From positions 12,968,675-13,032,674 of the forward strand of contig NC_037269.1 of NCBI RefSeq assembly GCF_000002425.4: DNA of 64,000 nucleotides, in the 5' to 3' direction. This DNA comes from Physcomitrium patens (taxonomy: Eukaryota > Streptophyta > Bryopsida > Funariales > Funariaceae). Shown piece by piece: positions 1 through 12,119 of the stretch. Both the position numbers and the translations under genes were made by a program. Position 1 is the first letter of the stretch. Every line of letters starts with the position of its first letter. Under the pieces are notes generated by a model that was given only the letters and a program-made list of their open reading frames with translations, had not been told where the DNA came from and ran no database searches.

Positions 1-779
1 GTCAACTTGAGTACTGTGGAATATACACTTTTCTAACTTGGCATATTAACTTGAATCTCTAAGTATTTATAATACATAATAAATATGAACTTTATACTCT
101 TTTATATTTTTAGAGTAGATTAAGATATTATTCAAATAACAAATGACAAAATCATCAAAAAATTAATAAAAGACATCATTCATTAGATGTTGAAAAGTAA
201 TTGGTGTATTTGTGAGTCCAAAAGGCATGATATTATATTCAAAATATCCATACCTTGTTCAAAATGCAATTTTCTATTCATTTTTTTTTTAACGCATACG
301 AGGTTATATGCGCCTTGTAGATCTATTTTTGTATAGATCTTTTCTTGATTCAATTGATCAAGATGTCTTAAAATCAAAGATAGAAGATATCTATTCTTGA
401 TTGTGATCTTGTTGAATTCTTGATAGTTCATACACATTTACAGAGATCTATCTTTTTTCTTAACAAATAAGATAGGAATCTCAGCTAGAGATTTAGAATG
501 ATGCATATAATTTTTAGTCAAGTTTTCATCAATGTATTCTTTGAGTGCAACCAATTTGTTTTGTGATAGGCTATAGATTGGTCTAAATGGTAGTTGAACT
601 TCTTTGTGAAAACCAATGGAACAATCATAAGGATAAAACTTAGAAAGATTATATGCATTCTTAATTTCAAAAACGTCCTAGAAATCTTGATATTGGCTAA
701 GAATACCACTTGACATCTTTTCACCATCAAAAATAGGCATGGAATATAAAAAAAAAAGATAAATCTTTTTTTGAAGTGT
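1..779 (-). pseudogene. Reverse transcriptase pseudogene, N-terminal half (subfamily B)
   Basis: On the minus strand, 730-518 matches the linker before RT in a shifted frame. 437-183 then encodes a recognisable RT palm start (NKITIKNRY, DQLNQEKIYTKIDLQGAYNL), and 180-1 continues through the equivalents of MPFGLTNAPAAFQ and the YLDD region to CVFHTTQVD. The catalytic YLDD is altered to a YLNN-like sequence. Frameshifts and stops are present. The gene continues to the left of the window. Confidence 0.82.
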
Positions 780-1957
780 TATGGTAGAGAGAATTTGTCT
801 TGAAAAAGCACTAAGCTTTTAGCTATCACTAATTGCTCAATCAAGCCTCAAGATCAAAAAAATACCAAGTTTATATATGAAATTGACCCTAAAGGGGCAA
901 TTACATGAATTTATAAGCCTTAAGTACCAAACCTCACCAAAAATATGATAAAAATGTTATAAAACCTTATATATCCTTAAAATAATTTTTTTCTAAACTT
1001 CAACACCTCATATTTTATAATTGGACCATCTAAACAAATCCAAATTTTATATGAAGTATTGATATACTTTTAAAAAGTACCACAACAAATTTCAATTGCA
1101 AATTCATTACAGATTTTAAGATATTGCCAAAATCCCAATAGTAGCTTCAAATCCTTGTTTATATACACTTATGTACAAATTTCTTTATATCTCACAAAAT
1201 AAGTATTTAAATACCATAAAATTTTGATATATAGCTTTTTTACCTCATAATATACACTTTTAAAAATTTTGAGCTAAAAATTCATTCGAAAACTGAAGAT
1301 ATGCCTTCAACCATTACTATCAACAAAACGACTAACTTACTGCCTTTGAATTATTTGTGATGTCTTCAATGCTCTATAACTTCTTCACATAAAATCCAAA
1401 TATAAAATTTCTCTCACAAAAATATATTTTTCAAAATTGCTCTTGCTTCCACATCTTTTGATCTTCAAAATCTATTATAAAACTCGTCATATTTTCAAAA
1501 TAGCAACAATATATCTTAAAAAGTCACCTTAACTTCAAATGGCTATAACTTCATCATCCTAATTCCAAATCCTCAAAAATTTGCACAAAAATTGTACTCC
1601 AATTTCTAAACCTTTCAACCCTAGCTTATGATTCTTGAATTTTTTCTTTGAGGTTGCTAAAATCCTTGTTATAGTCACAAACAGCTTGCTGAATGCCTAT
1701 TGGGCATGGCCTTCGATTAATAGGGATGAAGATCTTTACCTTTTGCCTTCATCTATCCATACCTTATTTTCATCCATCCAAATAAGTTTCTTAGAAGTTT
1801 GGACCTTCATCTTTGAGTCCAAATCTTCTCCTTATATTAAATATCTAAATTTTATATAATTTAAACACAATAATCAATATAAATAAATATCAAAATAATT
1901 TTTCTTACATCAACTCTTTTTAAATTAACCTACTAACTACTTTAATATACATCAATA

Positions 1958-2005
<48 letters not shown>

Positions 2006-2044
2006 AATTAATTTTTACATACTATAAATGATTGTACTATGATA
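780..2044. repeat. Insertion of an AT-rich dispersed non-coding repeat (copy 1)
   Basis: This 1.26 kb block separates the protease and RT parts of the left chromovirus; the host reads on at both sides. It has no credible coding. It shares scattered blocks with about 7600-8560 and about 61030-61640, best seen as 'TTTTGAGCTAAAAATTCAT' followed by 'CTGAAGATATG' and 'AACTTACTGCCTTTG'. An (AT)n tract at 1961-2001 sits near its right end. Ends are approximate: the flanks GTGTT and GTGGT may be a decayed 5 bp TSD. It may be a solo LTR of an unidentified family. Confidence 0.6.
1961..2001. repeat. (AT)n microsatellite
   Basis: An almost perfect alternating AT run of about 41 bases lies near the right edge of the dispersed repeat insertion. 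Confidence 0.95.
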
Positions 2045-2540
2045 GTGGTATGCATAAAAGCTCTCATATTTACAAATAAGGGTTTGGATGTACTAGACTT
2101 ATGTATTTTTACTTGGCTAATAGGATTTTGGATTAAACTATTGGAAAATTTAAGGTTACAAGAAATCCAATCTATCTAAGGATTATACTTTTTTAACAAG
2201 GATAATTATGTTATGAAAACAATTGGATTAGACGGAGATCTTATTACATTAATTATTACTATGCTATTATGATCTTTAATTTCTATATTTAAAAGAAAAA
2301 TCTTATACGTAATATCTTTAAAAGATAGCAAATGACCATCTATAACTTCTACTTGTACAAGTTTAATTTTTTTGATTAACAATATCTCTTATTTTTTGAC
2401 AAAATCTTTGTCTATAAAATAGACTAAGATTCTTGAATCTAATAAAGCTAAGACTTTGTGATTTTTTTGTCCTAAATAAACTTCTATTGTAAAATAAGGT
2501 AAAAATTTTGAAAAGAAAATAGGACCTTTATTAGGAATTA
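2045..2540 (-). pseudogene. Retropepsin-like protease pseudogene (subfamily B)
   Basis: On the minus strand, at about 2470-2430, there is a degraded version of the ALLDSGA catalytic segment, followed by the conserved stretch equivalent to SNPVILGLSWL (about 2235-2190) and NPQIDW. The order and spacing match the intact A element (27850-28130). In-frame stops and lost residues make it inactive. It ends at about 2045, where the 780-2044 insertion begins. Confidence 0.72.
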
Positions 2541-3056
2541 TGCAAGATTTTAGCCACATAGTACCTATTGTAGCTAGAAAAACTTATTTTTCAATATATG
2601 GTCTTTTTTGGCAACTACACTTTTCATTTTGTAGTTGCATTGTTTCTTTGAACAATATTGAATAGTATCTTTAGCTTTTTTATAATATAAGTATAAACCT
2701 TCTTGACATTGTCTAATTTTTTTCTTTTGTGTGAAGAGTTTAAAATGTATTGTATCAATTTATATTAGTTCTAGCCTTGATGAATAAGTTTCTAAAAACT
2801 TTGAAGTTGTAGTCATTATTTGATTTATTCTTTTTCAGTCAAATCTTTATTCTTGACGTCTTTCAAATAATTGATTGTTGTATGTAATAGCTTAAGCAAT
2901 AATTTGTTTTGAGGATTTAGCCTTTGGCATTGTCAATAACAAATCTTTGACATTATCCTTCAATTCATATCAAAATTGATTGATAAGGACTTTGTCGTTC
3001 TAATCCATGTTGTAAGCAAGGTTTTAAAAATCAATAGTATATATACTAATTGACCG
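2540..3056 (-). pseudogene. gag pseudogene, C-terminal part with ruined zinc knuckle (subfamily B)
   Basis: This continues the gag interrupted at 4906. The minus-strand sequence 3056-2540 matches 47390-47870 of the other B copy. The knuckle region at about 2700-2640 (minus) reads GLYLYYKKAKDTIQYC, where the intact A element has GLCLYCEEPKHTAQHC. Two cysteines have become tyrosine (TGT to TAT) and the histidine is lost, so no CCHC fold is possible. The product would have been the RNA-binding end of Gag. Confidence 0.75.
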
Positions 3057-3061
3057 TTGCT

Positions 3062-4900
3062 GTGTTGTAATATGGCTATATGGTGAAAATATAAATCGAA
3101 AAGATTTATTAATATTTAGTCATCTTGGATGTTAGACATAGTGGCCAATTCCAGTGCCAATAATCAGGGGTCAGTTAATGTCACGCCATTGCAAGCTATA
3201 CCATTGAACATGACAACAGTGTATGCTCAACCAGCGTCATCAAACCAAGTATCCTTTGTACCAATGGAACAACCAAGATCATTTTCTAATCCTACATGGA
3301 ACAAGCTTAGTAGATATATACTAGTGGAGACACTCAATATGCCTGATGGGGGTGCAAGAAGACCACTTCATTGTTTCCGTTGCAGATAGATTAGTCATTA
3401 TGCTAGTGAATATCTCAATTCCAAAGCCAGTGGCAATTATGTACCAATGTGTAGGAATAACAAGCAATTGGGGCATACTTATCAGTAATGTAATGCTCCA
3501 TTCAATTTCAATAATCGAGATCAGTAGATCCAAAGCCAAGGAAAAATTAAGGAGATTAATCGAGGTCCTTAAGATTCTCCGATAAATCAGGTCGAATGAA
3601 TTCGAGCCATTCTTACTAGGAGTCGACAAAAGGGGAAAGGACCAATTCAATATTCGGGTGAGTCTAATGTGAAGGACCAATTTGACTCAATTACGGGGAC
3701 ATCCAATCCAAGTCCTATTACGGGCCTTTTATCCAATATGAGACCTGAATCGGTTGGACAATCCAATGAGGTCCCGAATACGAAGGCTTCGGTTCCATTT
3801 CAAGTTGTTCTGTTCTCTATATTATTTTGGAGAAATGTCCTTTCCATGGAAAGATCCTCTTAGAGGCGGGAATTCCATGGAAGCGGGTCTCATGTTCCAA
3901 TTTGGAGTCCAGGGCGGAAGAATAGGAGAACCTCACGGAGTTAAAGGAAAGGAGAGAAAAAAGAAGAGGGCATTCGAAGATCAAGATTTTGGGATCAGAG
4001 AGCTAGCTTTAAGCTCCTTCGAAAGGTGTAGAATTAGGTTTCATAGGATTTGGGAAGACTTTGCAATCATTGGTCAAAGTCAGTATTTGTATTGGTGAAT
4101 TGGATTTTTGCAATAAAGTAAAGGCTAGTACTCTTAATTGTTTTGTGAAATTGGAGAGACATCTATGGTTGAAATTTTAGAGGTGTTTAGATGGTTGAGT
4201 ATATTAAGTGTATGCAAAAATTTGTGTTAATCTTACGGTACGGATAGATGATATTTGATCATTAGTATAACGAGGTATCAGAAGTTGACATATTGGAGTT
4301 GTTTAAGGTTTTTGTAATATATGAGATCTATCAGCTAGAATAAGGTGAATTTTGACGCGGTAAGTTGAGGACTTAAAGGCAGAGCTATATACAAAGTTTG
4401 AATGAGAATTAATGGTCAAAGAAGGAGAAATTATAAGTTAAAGTTTGTCATCAATCTTCTAAGTGACGATCAAGGAACTTCAACGTGGATTTACGGTATT
4501 TTCTTGCAATCTGTAAGTTGAATTGGATTGAACTTCTTGAGCATTTAGAAGACTTGTAAAGATACTAGTGGTAGAAGTCTCACAATAATCGGACGGTCAG
4601 ATTGAGAATTACAGCTTATCGAGGCTCCTTGTTTAGGATTAGGATTCAAAAAAATAAAAAAATAAAAAAAATAAATAACAAAAGAATCTCTGCTTATAAT
4701 ATCTAGAAGCTATTAAAAATAGTATTCTAAGTACTTTATATTGAGATTAAGCTTTTACATTGAAATTCGAAATAGTTTGTGTTTAGATCGTTGAAACCCA
4801 CTAGACTACTTGGATACTTACAAAACATCATTTTATCTTCCACAGCCAGACGCCCAGTGCATTCTCAAGCTAGATAGCACATGATACGACACCATGAACT
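3062..4900 (+). mobile_element. Insertion carrying a retroelement gag fragment, flanked by TTGCT
   Basis: This block interrupts the minus-strand B gag. TTGCT occurs on both sides (3057-3061 and 4901-4905), an exact 5 bp TSD. The two ends have weakly similar inverted sequence (GTGTTGTAATATG against GTGTCGTATCATG on the other strand). It is GC-richer than its host and contains a plus-strand gag-like relic at 3129-4100. The rest (4100-4900) shows no recognisable coding. It could be a truncated or non-autonomous retroelement of a Gypsy lineage different from A, B and C. Confidence 0.65.
3129..4100 (+). pseudogene. Gag-like pseudogene with two zinc knuckles (unassigned Gypsy lineage)
   Basis: The frame from 3129 runs into a first knuckle, HCFRC-x4-H-x4 (about 3369-3411), where the last Cys has become Tyr and one codon is a stop. 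A second knuckle follows, C-x2-N-x4-H-x4-C (about 3452-3498), with the second Cys lost. Then come basic segments ending in TRSRQKGKGPIQYSGE (about 3610-3660), in the style of the end of gag in some plant Gypsy elements. Further open stretches at 3669-3863 and 3754-4098 are in different frames, so there are frameshifts as well. Tandem CCHC knuckles bind RNA in Gag. The lineage assignment is uncertain. Confidence 0.55.
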
Positions 4901-4905
4901 TTGCT

Positions 4906-5480
4906 ATAAAGATAAGAGCTTAGTCTTTGTTACTCTTTTTTAATCACTTTCTCTAAATATAGTTGTATATACTTCTAAAAATGAATTCAAGTTCTAAAAG
5001 AATTACAAATCTTTTTCCATTAAAGGTACAAATTAAGAAAGAGCACTTTTTGATAGAAGTGCCCCTATGAATTCGACTTTAGTAAATCCATTGGGATATT
5101 AGAAGAGATGCAATCTTAGATAGCATTTGACTTGTTGTAAAAATCCTTAAAATTTTGATCTTGTTACATCAAAATTTCCAAGCATAATAATTCTTGTCTC
5201 CATCATACTTATAGAAGAAAATTTCTTTAGATCTCATTGTGAGGCTGATCTACTTACTTTGTTCAACTACACAACTTATTGCTATAGACTTTGAACTTCT
5301 TTTATAGGTATAAGTATAATACCTCCATGATTCACATTGAAAATATGTGAGATTTTTGCTCTTAGAATGTTGATAAGCTCATAAAGATCTATAATAGTTG
5401 CAAATCTTTTCTTACTTCCATTAAAAGTAGCATCTTTAATCTTTTCTTTCATAGTTAATTCAAACAAATTCAAAAAGTTA
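4906..5480 (-). pseudogene. gag pseudogene, N-terminal part (subfamily B)
   Basis: A 63-codon stretch open on the minus strand (5473-5282) begins with a motif like EEKIKDATFNGSKKRF. It parallels the B copy at about 47087-47215 (EEKIMDATLNGSENRF) and, more distantly, KFDGTRSKFRGFINQ of the intact A gag. This is the front of the retrotransposon gag (capsid) domain. Downstream minus-strand sequence to 4906 matches 47230-47370. Capsid proteins of this family package the RNA in cytoplasmic particles; this copy has stops and is cut at 4906 by the insertion 3062-4900. Confidence 0.75.
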
Positions 5481-5696
5481 AATTATAGGAGGATAATCGA
5501 CAACCTCTAATATCAAATGAAATTTTTTATAAAGAGAGATAATCCACTTTCTTCAAGGAAATGATCAATATTAAAAAATAAGATTTTTTGTTTAAAGGTG
5601 AATAGTCTATAATCTTTAAAATATAACAATAGAAATAGGATAATCTACTAATTTCTAAAAGAAGATAAAAATAGTAAATTACCATTCTTATCAAAT

Positions 5697-6075
5697 TATC
5701 AAGGACATAAATCTTCAAAGAATAAAATCCTCAATACATTCTTGTGTAACTAGAAAGAATTAGAAAGTCATTCAAAGATGATATAATATTAAATTAAAAT
5801 GGTAATTTAAAAAAATAAAAAGACTAAAAAGTCTTGAAATAAAACTAAGGACTATAAAGGCATTTACAAGAGTTAACAAGGTTTCATTCTTGCCTCCATA
5901 TGTACTTTTAACTAGGAGCTATATGGTGATGTCCTATAGGACCTCCAAAACGTGTTGACTTTACAAGACACGTATCTGGACATGCAAGGCAAGTTTTTAA
6001 TATGTTTGAAGATTTTTACCTACTTCTACTTAAACATATAGGTATTTACTATAATACATATGTATATCCATGATG
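5697..6075 (-). repeat. 5' LTR of the left-hand subfamily B chromovirus
   Basis: The reverse complement matches the B LTRs at 46292-46832 and 59743-60283. It shares the segment around TTGGAGGTCCTATAGGACAT, the pyrimidine-rich middle and the terminal CCTTGATA. It is about 379 bp, shorter than the 541 bp B LTRs, so it has internal deletions. The first two bases have decayed from TG. Just past the inner end (about 5684-5695) is a decayed copy of the putative self-priming site, reading TTTGATAAGAATG on the minus strand. Confidence 0.82.
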
Positions 6076-9000
6076 TATGGCCTTTTTAAGGCACTAAAAG
6101 AAATTCTAAAATCTAAAAGATAAAATTACCAACCAACTTTTAATCTATTAGCTATCAAGATAAGAAAATAATCTAAGAGGTTTTTATAAAAGCGATGTTT
6201 AAATGTCTTGAATTACTATTGAATCAAGATAAATAAGTATTAATTAAAATTTTATTTTGATTATATTTTTATCATATAGTTGTGTTACAATATGACAATG
6301 GTAATAAAATGATAAAAATGACTTTTGATTTCTTAAAGGTATTGATATTTTTCAATAAAACAAAATATAATATTAATATGCTTTGTATAGTGATGGAACT
6401 TAGGATTTTGAATTAAACATATAGCATTTTGGTTATTAAAAAAAATTATGTTACTTGAAGAGATTGAAATTATAAATTTGTAAGTAAACATTGATGCTAG
6501 ATGATATCCTTGGTTGTAGAACTAACTACAATATATTTAGATTTGATTTTAGAAGTAGCCATATAATTTATTTTTTAAATACATCAATGAATTAGAATAT
6601 TATTGAGTAGCAATAATATCTTAGTGAGTGATTTGTAATTAATGATATTACTCACATAGTTTGTATCTATATATTTTTTAAATAATAAGAATTTATTATC
6701 ATTATTGAAATACAAAGTATAATATATGATACTTACAAGGTAGCAAAATACGAGTATAATGGCTTGGTAATATTGTTGTTGGAGATTTATTGTACAATTG
6801 GACAACCATGTTCACAGCATAATTATTGTCCAGGTGGTTGAATGTTTGAGTATAAAGAAAGCAACCTACAATAATAGAGTAGAAAAAAATAAAACAAAAC
6901 AAAACAAAACCAAACTGCAAACTTGTTATTATTGTTGAGCTTGGTATTTGGATCTATAAGAATGGTTAAAAGAATATAATTTCTAAAGCCAAAATGAGCT
7001 AGGATGTGGCAAAGATAAATAATTTGGTAGATGAAAATGTGGACTTTTATTTTTTTTGTAATAGATGTGCAATCCTACATAGAGATTTGGATGACAGCAA
7101 GTAATGGCAAAATGCTCTTTTATGTAATATACAAGATCTTCAAATAAGATTGGTGATGAAAAACTAGTAAGTCCATCATTCAAAAAAGTGTAATGATGAG
7201 GCAAGGTTCTAATTTTGAGATGTATATATTTAAGATCAAACTCCATGAAAAAATCATAAAAGATTTAATTTTAGATACATCTTAATCACTTAAGACCATA
7301 TAATATTTTGAAAAGTAAATACACAAGAGTGGATTTTTGTAAATATGCAACATCAAAATCTTGAGGTTGTTCTATGTAAATTTTTATATTAAGAAAATCA
7401 TAGAAGAATGTTGATTAGATGTCAAATTGGATGATAGTTGTGTATTGTTGTACATCAATGGAAGAAAAGTCTTAATACACTTATACTTCATAATAAGGCT
7501 CAAGGTTTGATAGTCATCCATTCTATTCTTTTGAATGTACTCTTTTATAATAAGACATTGTTGTATGGAGTGATTTGCAATTTAGAAATACACTAGATAT
7601 CTAGCTATATAAAGTTTACTTTTAACTTATTAGCTAAGCTCCAATAAGTGATTTATTCTACCTTTAACTTATATACAAAGTCTTGGCTCCCAAAACCTCA
7701 TCACTTTATATGAAATACCCATATTGTAGCAAAATTCTTCAAAATATATTTTTCTTGTAAAAAGTTATGAATTTTAGAAATTCATATTTCTTGATCCAAT
7801 TGTTCAATTTTTTTCAAATTTCTAGATAGTATAGCTTTTATTTTTAAGATTTACTATAAAAATATGAACTAAAAATTTAGTATTGATCTTTTGGCATCTT
7901 AGAAATCCTAGAAGTACTCTAAATCCTAATCTATAATCACCTGAGTACTATGTTTTTTATATCTTAAAAATAAAAAATTCAAATGCCACAAAAATTATGC
8001 ATAAAGTTTAACAACATGATTATACATATTTTTGGAAATTTTGAGCCAAAATCTCATCAAATTGCTGAAGATATGGTTCAAAATACAACCACTAGTAAAT
8101 CAAGTTACTTACTACCTTTAGATTTAAAGCTTTGACTTCAACTTCCAATATCTTCTTCATTCTACCTTATAATTCATCAAGTAATATACAAAAAATATAG
8201 CAGAAAAAGTGCTCTCTTCAACCACAGTTGCCAATCTTTCATTGCTTTTTGTGTACATGTGTTATATTCAAATGAGTGACAATAGATACAAAATCAACAC
8301 CTTAATTTTGAGCGCCTATATTTCTTTCATGTGAACTTCAAATTATACAAAATTTTTACCAAAAATTTATTTAAAAACCTGAAATCTCTGAATTTAGCCG
8401 CTTAACTTCAAATGATCTAAAACTAGTACCCTAATTCCTAATAAGGCCTCAAACAGCCTCCTTGAAGCCCATTGGACATGCCTTTTGGCCAATAGCAATG
8501 GAGATTTTCATCATCTATTTCCATTCATTCATATGGATGTTGTAACTACACTTTTTGTTACCAAAATCCCTCTCTAATCCTTTTTCTTATAAGATTTATA
8601 TAATATATGCCCTTGACATCAAATAAAAGAAATAAAATGTGATTTTAAAAAAAACTAATATCTAATAAAGATGGCTCTAAATATATAACATTATTATCAA
8701 TATAAAATTAACTTCAATAATAGCGCTTTTAGCATATGGACATATGTTATACACTTTAAAACTTATAGGTGAGGAATAATGGATATTTACCTATTCAGAG
8801 CTTGTAGAAAGTTTTATAGTCTCTTATACAAAAAACTATGCAGTTTAATAAATAAATAATAGCTTGCACCCCTTTCTTTCAAAGATTTAGATTAAATCTT
8901 TTTGTATGTAGCATTATAAAAACTTAATTATTCAAAGTGCAATTTTCTTCTTTTGTACTACCATTTTGCTCTAGATTGTGATAGCTTGTAAAGTTATACC

Positions 9001-9796
9001 AAATATAAAAATTAGCTAAGTACCTTATCAATTCCTTTCTTCAATATTTTTTAATTAATTACTTTATAGCTTTTAGATGTAATTTTTCGTCTATTGAAAA
9101 ATAAAAGTACACAAGTCTTTGAATCTTTATAATATATTAGATTTTTAGAAAATATAGTAACTTAAGAAGTTTTATTTAAAAGTATAATATATTAAATTTT
9201 TTATAGTGATTTTTCACTCATTGATCCATAAAAATTATTGTAAAAGAAAGTCTAGGTTTTTTAATTTTTGGTGATGATTATTACTTTTGAAAGAGCCACA
9301 TGGCATTCTTTCTAATAACATAGCCTTTACAAAGATTTTGAAGAATCACATGATTTAGTAGCTTTAATGTTTGAATTATATTTTGTATGTACATATGCAT
9401 GTTTATGGTATTATGTGCATAGTTAAAGCATTGGTGCCATAAAGTGACTTTTTTTTACTGATGCTTTATGTAGCTTGACCTTTTCACTCATGTTGTAAGC
9501 TATCGCAATATTTGCTTGGATAATTTGGTAGTTTATCCTTAGCTTCAACTTCTACAATTTCTTGACACAAAATCTTTTCAATATAACTTTTATATGTCTT
9601 TTATTACTTGTAAGATAGCATGTGCATCATGTGGAAGTTGTAACAAAACTTCTATTAATTACTTAGCCTAACTAGAACATGTTTATTTTTAATTTTGGAA
9701 CATAAAATACTTATTTGATGCATTATAACTTCCAAATACTTTCAAGTTTAGATTAAATTTTAATTTGATCAATTTCTTATATCTAAAGATGTCTAT
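6076..9796. other. AT-rich DNA without a recognisable gene
   Basis: This lies between the left chromovirus and the Gypsy C element. Short open frames on both strands (6584-6920 and 6983-7246, minus) have low-complexity Ile/Tyr/Asn-rich composition and no domain I recognise. About 7600-8560 holds a copy of the dispersed repeat, listed separately. Old retroelement debris is likely, but I could not place it. Confidence 0.6.
7600..8560. repeat. Dispersed non-coding repeat (copy 2)
   Basis: It shares ordered blocks with 780-2044: 'TTTTGAGCCAAAATCTCAT', then 'GCTGAAGATATG', then 'AAGTTACTTACTACCTTTAG', and towards the end 'CCCATTGGACATGCCTT' against 'CCTATTGGGCATGGCCTT'. The same order is found at about 61330-61530. 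No open frame is conserved among the copies. Boundaries were estimated from where similarity fades. Confidence 0.6.
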
Positions 9797-10332
9797 TGTA
9801 ATGACATATGGATAAGATATTTATATTATTGATGTATAGAAATAGATAATTGGAGCCATATTTAAAAAGTTTTTAGAAGTTTTTATAAATTTCTAAAGTT
9901 GGAGTCATATTTGAAAAGTTTTTAGAAGTTTTTAGAAATTTCCAAAGTTGGATCTACATTGGTGGTTTATGTAAGATCCACTATGAAACATTCTAGAAAA
10001 GACTTAGGATGGTTATTTAGATGAGATATATCATTAAGAATATTTTAGAAAGTTCTAGGATGGTTGAATAGACTTTAAATAGAACTGATGAGGACCATTA
10101 AGGTATCTCATTAGATATGGCTTTGATGGCTTTTTCTTAATAAAGTTTTATTTTGTACTTTTTGTTCAATTTTATTTTTGTTTTTGTTTTTTTTTTTTTT
10201 ACCTTATTATACGTTTTATGTTCTATCCTATTTGATTTTATTGAAATCTATATTATCCTATATTATGATGGAATTTATATTCCTATGGTTTAGAAGAGTT
10301 TTAGATCTTAAAGATAATCTTGTCTTATTTTA
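9797..10332 (+). repeat. 5' LTR of Gypsy C
   Basis: It starts TGTAATGACATATGG and ends at TTTTA (originally CA). It aligns along its length with 14961-15439, for example 'GGAGCCATATTT', 'AAGAATATTTTAGAA' and 'TAGATCTTAAAGATAATC'. The T-rich tract at 10185-10200 makes it longer than its partner. An internal near-duplication of 'AAGTTTTTAGAAGTTTTTA' lies at about 9868-9945. Confidence 0.88.
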
Positions 10333-10333
10333 T

Positions 10334-10348
10334 TGGTATTAAAGCAAG
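10334..10348 (+). promoter_or_regulatory. Primer-binding site, initiator tRNA-Met type (decayed)
   Basis: TGGTATTAAAGCAAG starts one base after the 5' LTR. It differs from the usual plant site TGGTATCAGAGC by C-to-T and G-to-A changes only. The 3' end of tRNA-Met would prime minus-strand DNA synthesis here. Confidence 0.78.
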
Positions 10349-10499
10349 TATAAGTCTATTCTTTGATAGTATATTGGTAGCCACCATGTAATTGAAGTTA
10401 GTTATTGTGGTCACATCAAGTACTGTTTTAGGGCTTCTACAAGTTATTTTTAAAAAGTTATTTGGAAAAAAAAAAAGATATTATAATAATAGAGTTTAG

Positions 10500-11470
10500 T
10501 AAAGAAATTATAGCATGGAAGATATGACAAAGCAATTTTAGATGGAGACTCAAATACAATACCTCTTAGGCTAGATAGATACTCTATAAGAGTAAATAGA
10601 AGCCTTGAAGACAAAGCAATCCCAGTTGAAGATTCAAATACAACACCTCTTAGGCTAGATAGCTATTTTATAAGAATAAATAGAAGTCTTGAAGTCAAAG
10701 GAGTCAACATTTGCTAGGCTAAAATTGAGTAAATTTAATACATACTCTTGAACTTTAAGGCAAGAAGATATATGCCAATGGCTCTTGCAGATGCAACAAT
10801 ACCTCCAATTATTTGAGGCAAACACCACTAAAAGAATTATGTATGTAGCTAATTATTTCAAAGATATGATAGCCATTTTGTGGCAATATTGAGTTCAAAA
10901 CTATAAAGCTCAAGGTTGATTTTATGAGTGGAAGGAATTTGAGACCAAGTTTAGAAGCCAATTTTGATCCATCAATAGAAAGTAGATAGCATGTGATTAG
11001 TTGATTAACTTAATTCAGCTCAATGCAAGTTTATGTCTCTCAATTCAAATCTCTATGTCTTGAAATTGACAATGTTTCAAACGCAGAGATGATAGATTAA
11101 TTTGTACAAGGATTGAAACCTATGCTCCAAGAAGAAGTAGAATTAAAAGATCTACAAATATTTGAAGAAACAATTAGGATTGTAGAGATGGTCAATGCTA
11201 TAGATTTCAAAAACCATAGAGCACAACCTATTGCACATTGTCCTATGCTGCTATCTAATATTATAGTACAATAATCAATGCCAATGGAGATTGATGTCCT
11301 ATAAGGACCACTAATACTATAGACTTGACAAATATTGGTACAAAAAGAATTGTATTTTTATTATTGAAATCCAAGCCAACAAATTAGAGGTTTTTTAAAA
11401 TATAAAAATTCAAACACCAACAAATCATAATAGGTTTAGAATCTTGAGATTCACTAAGGCAATAATAAAA
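10500..11470 (+). pseudogene. gag pseudogene of Gypsy C
   Basis: Translating around 10925-11215 gives fragments typical of a retrotransposon gag domain (EWKEFETKFRSQF, then FVQGLKPMLQEEVELKDLQ, then IFEETIRIVEMVNAIDF), broken by several TAG/TGA codons. The order is the same as in plant Gypsy capsid proteins. No convincing zinc knuckle remains. It is not functional. Confidence 0.7.
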
Positions 11471-11599
11471 TAGAGTAAAAAAATGGGGCTCTCCAGTAAA
11501 GGCATCAAAAGCTAGTACTAGAAATAGCTGCTATGTCTTAGAGGCAAATGACATGGCCTCAAACAACTATCAAAAGGATTGATTGGTATGTCTAACAAA

Positions 11600-11880
11600 T
11601 CAATTAAAAAGAAAACAATGTTGAGTACTTTTAGATTATGGCTCTACAAAAAATTACATCTTATTTGGGATTGCCGGTTGACTTGGAATTAAAACCAAGG
11701 TAATCAAAGGAGGGAGTAAATACCTAGTAGATGATTGAGAGAATATATTGTATAAGACATATAAAGAAGAAACCTTGAAGTTAAGTGACTTCTATGCCTT
11801 AGAAGAGAAGTTTAAGGTAACAAAGCTTAGATATGATATTATCCTTGATATGCCATGGTTAGAGGTGAAAAATAAGTAAC
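11600..11880 (+). pseudogene. Protease pseudogene of Gypsy C
   Basis: At about 11630-11660 the reading LDYGSTKNYI is a mutated LDSGATKNYI aspartic protease active site (Ser to Tyr, Ala to Ser), followed by a decayed flap region and an IILDMPWL-like segment near 11840-11860. It sits between gag and RT as expected. Confidence 0.7.
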
Positions 11881-12119
11881 TTCATTGGCTAGCAAGGTAG
11901 ATACAAGATGATTCTTTATACTTCTACATCAAGTGAGATAAAAAAATAATGTTCGACTAAAGGCTTACTTGTAGGGATGATCTTTATGAAGAAGCAAATA
12001 TAAAATATGCAATTAATATATACGGTGGTTCCAAATTTTTTCTTAATAATTGAAAATTCAGCCAAAAGAGTAGAATAGATGAAATAATTCAAACATGAAT
12101 ATTAAGATGTCTTTTTTAT

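Larger units (their letters stand above)
1..6075 (-). mobile_element. Decayed Ty3/Gypsy chromovirus, subfamily B (5' part; runs off left edge)
   Basis: Read on the minus strand, this follows the same order as the B element at 46292-60283: LTR (6075-5697), gag (about 5480-4906, then 3056-2540), protease (about 2540-2200), linker, then RT reaching base 1. It can be aligned base by base with that copy and, more loosely, with the intact A element, but every frame is full of stops. Two foreign segments interrupt it: 3062-4900 in gag and about 780-2044 between protease and RT. The 3' half (RNase H, integrase, 3' LTR) lies outside the window, so its TSD cannot be checked. It is certainly inactive. 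Confidence 0.88.

Noticed and set aside
7021-7560. Possible minus-strand retroelement coding between the left chromovirus and the dispersed repeat
   Set aside because: I tried both strands and found no RT, integrase, RNase H or protease motif.
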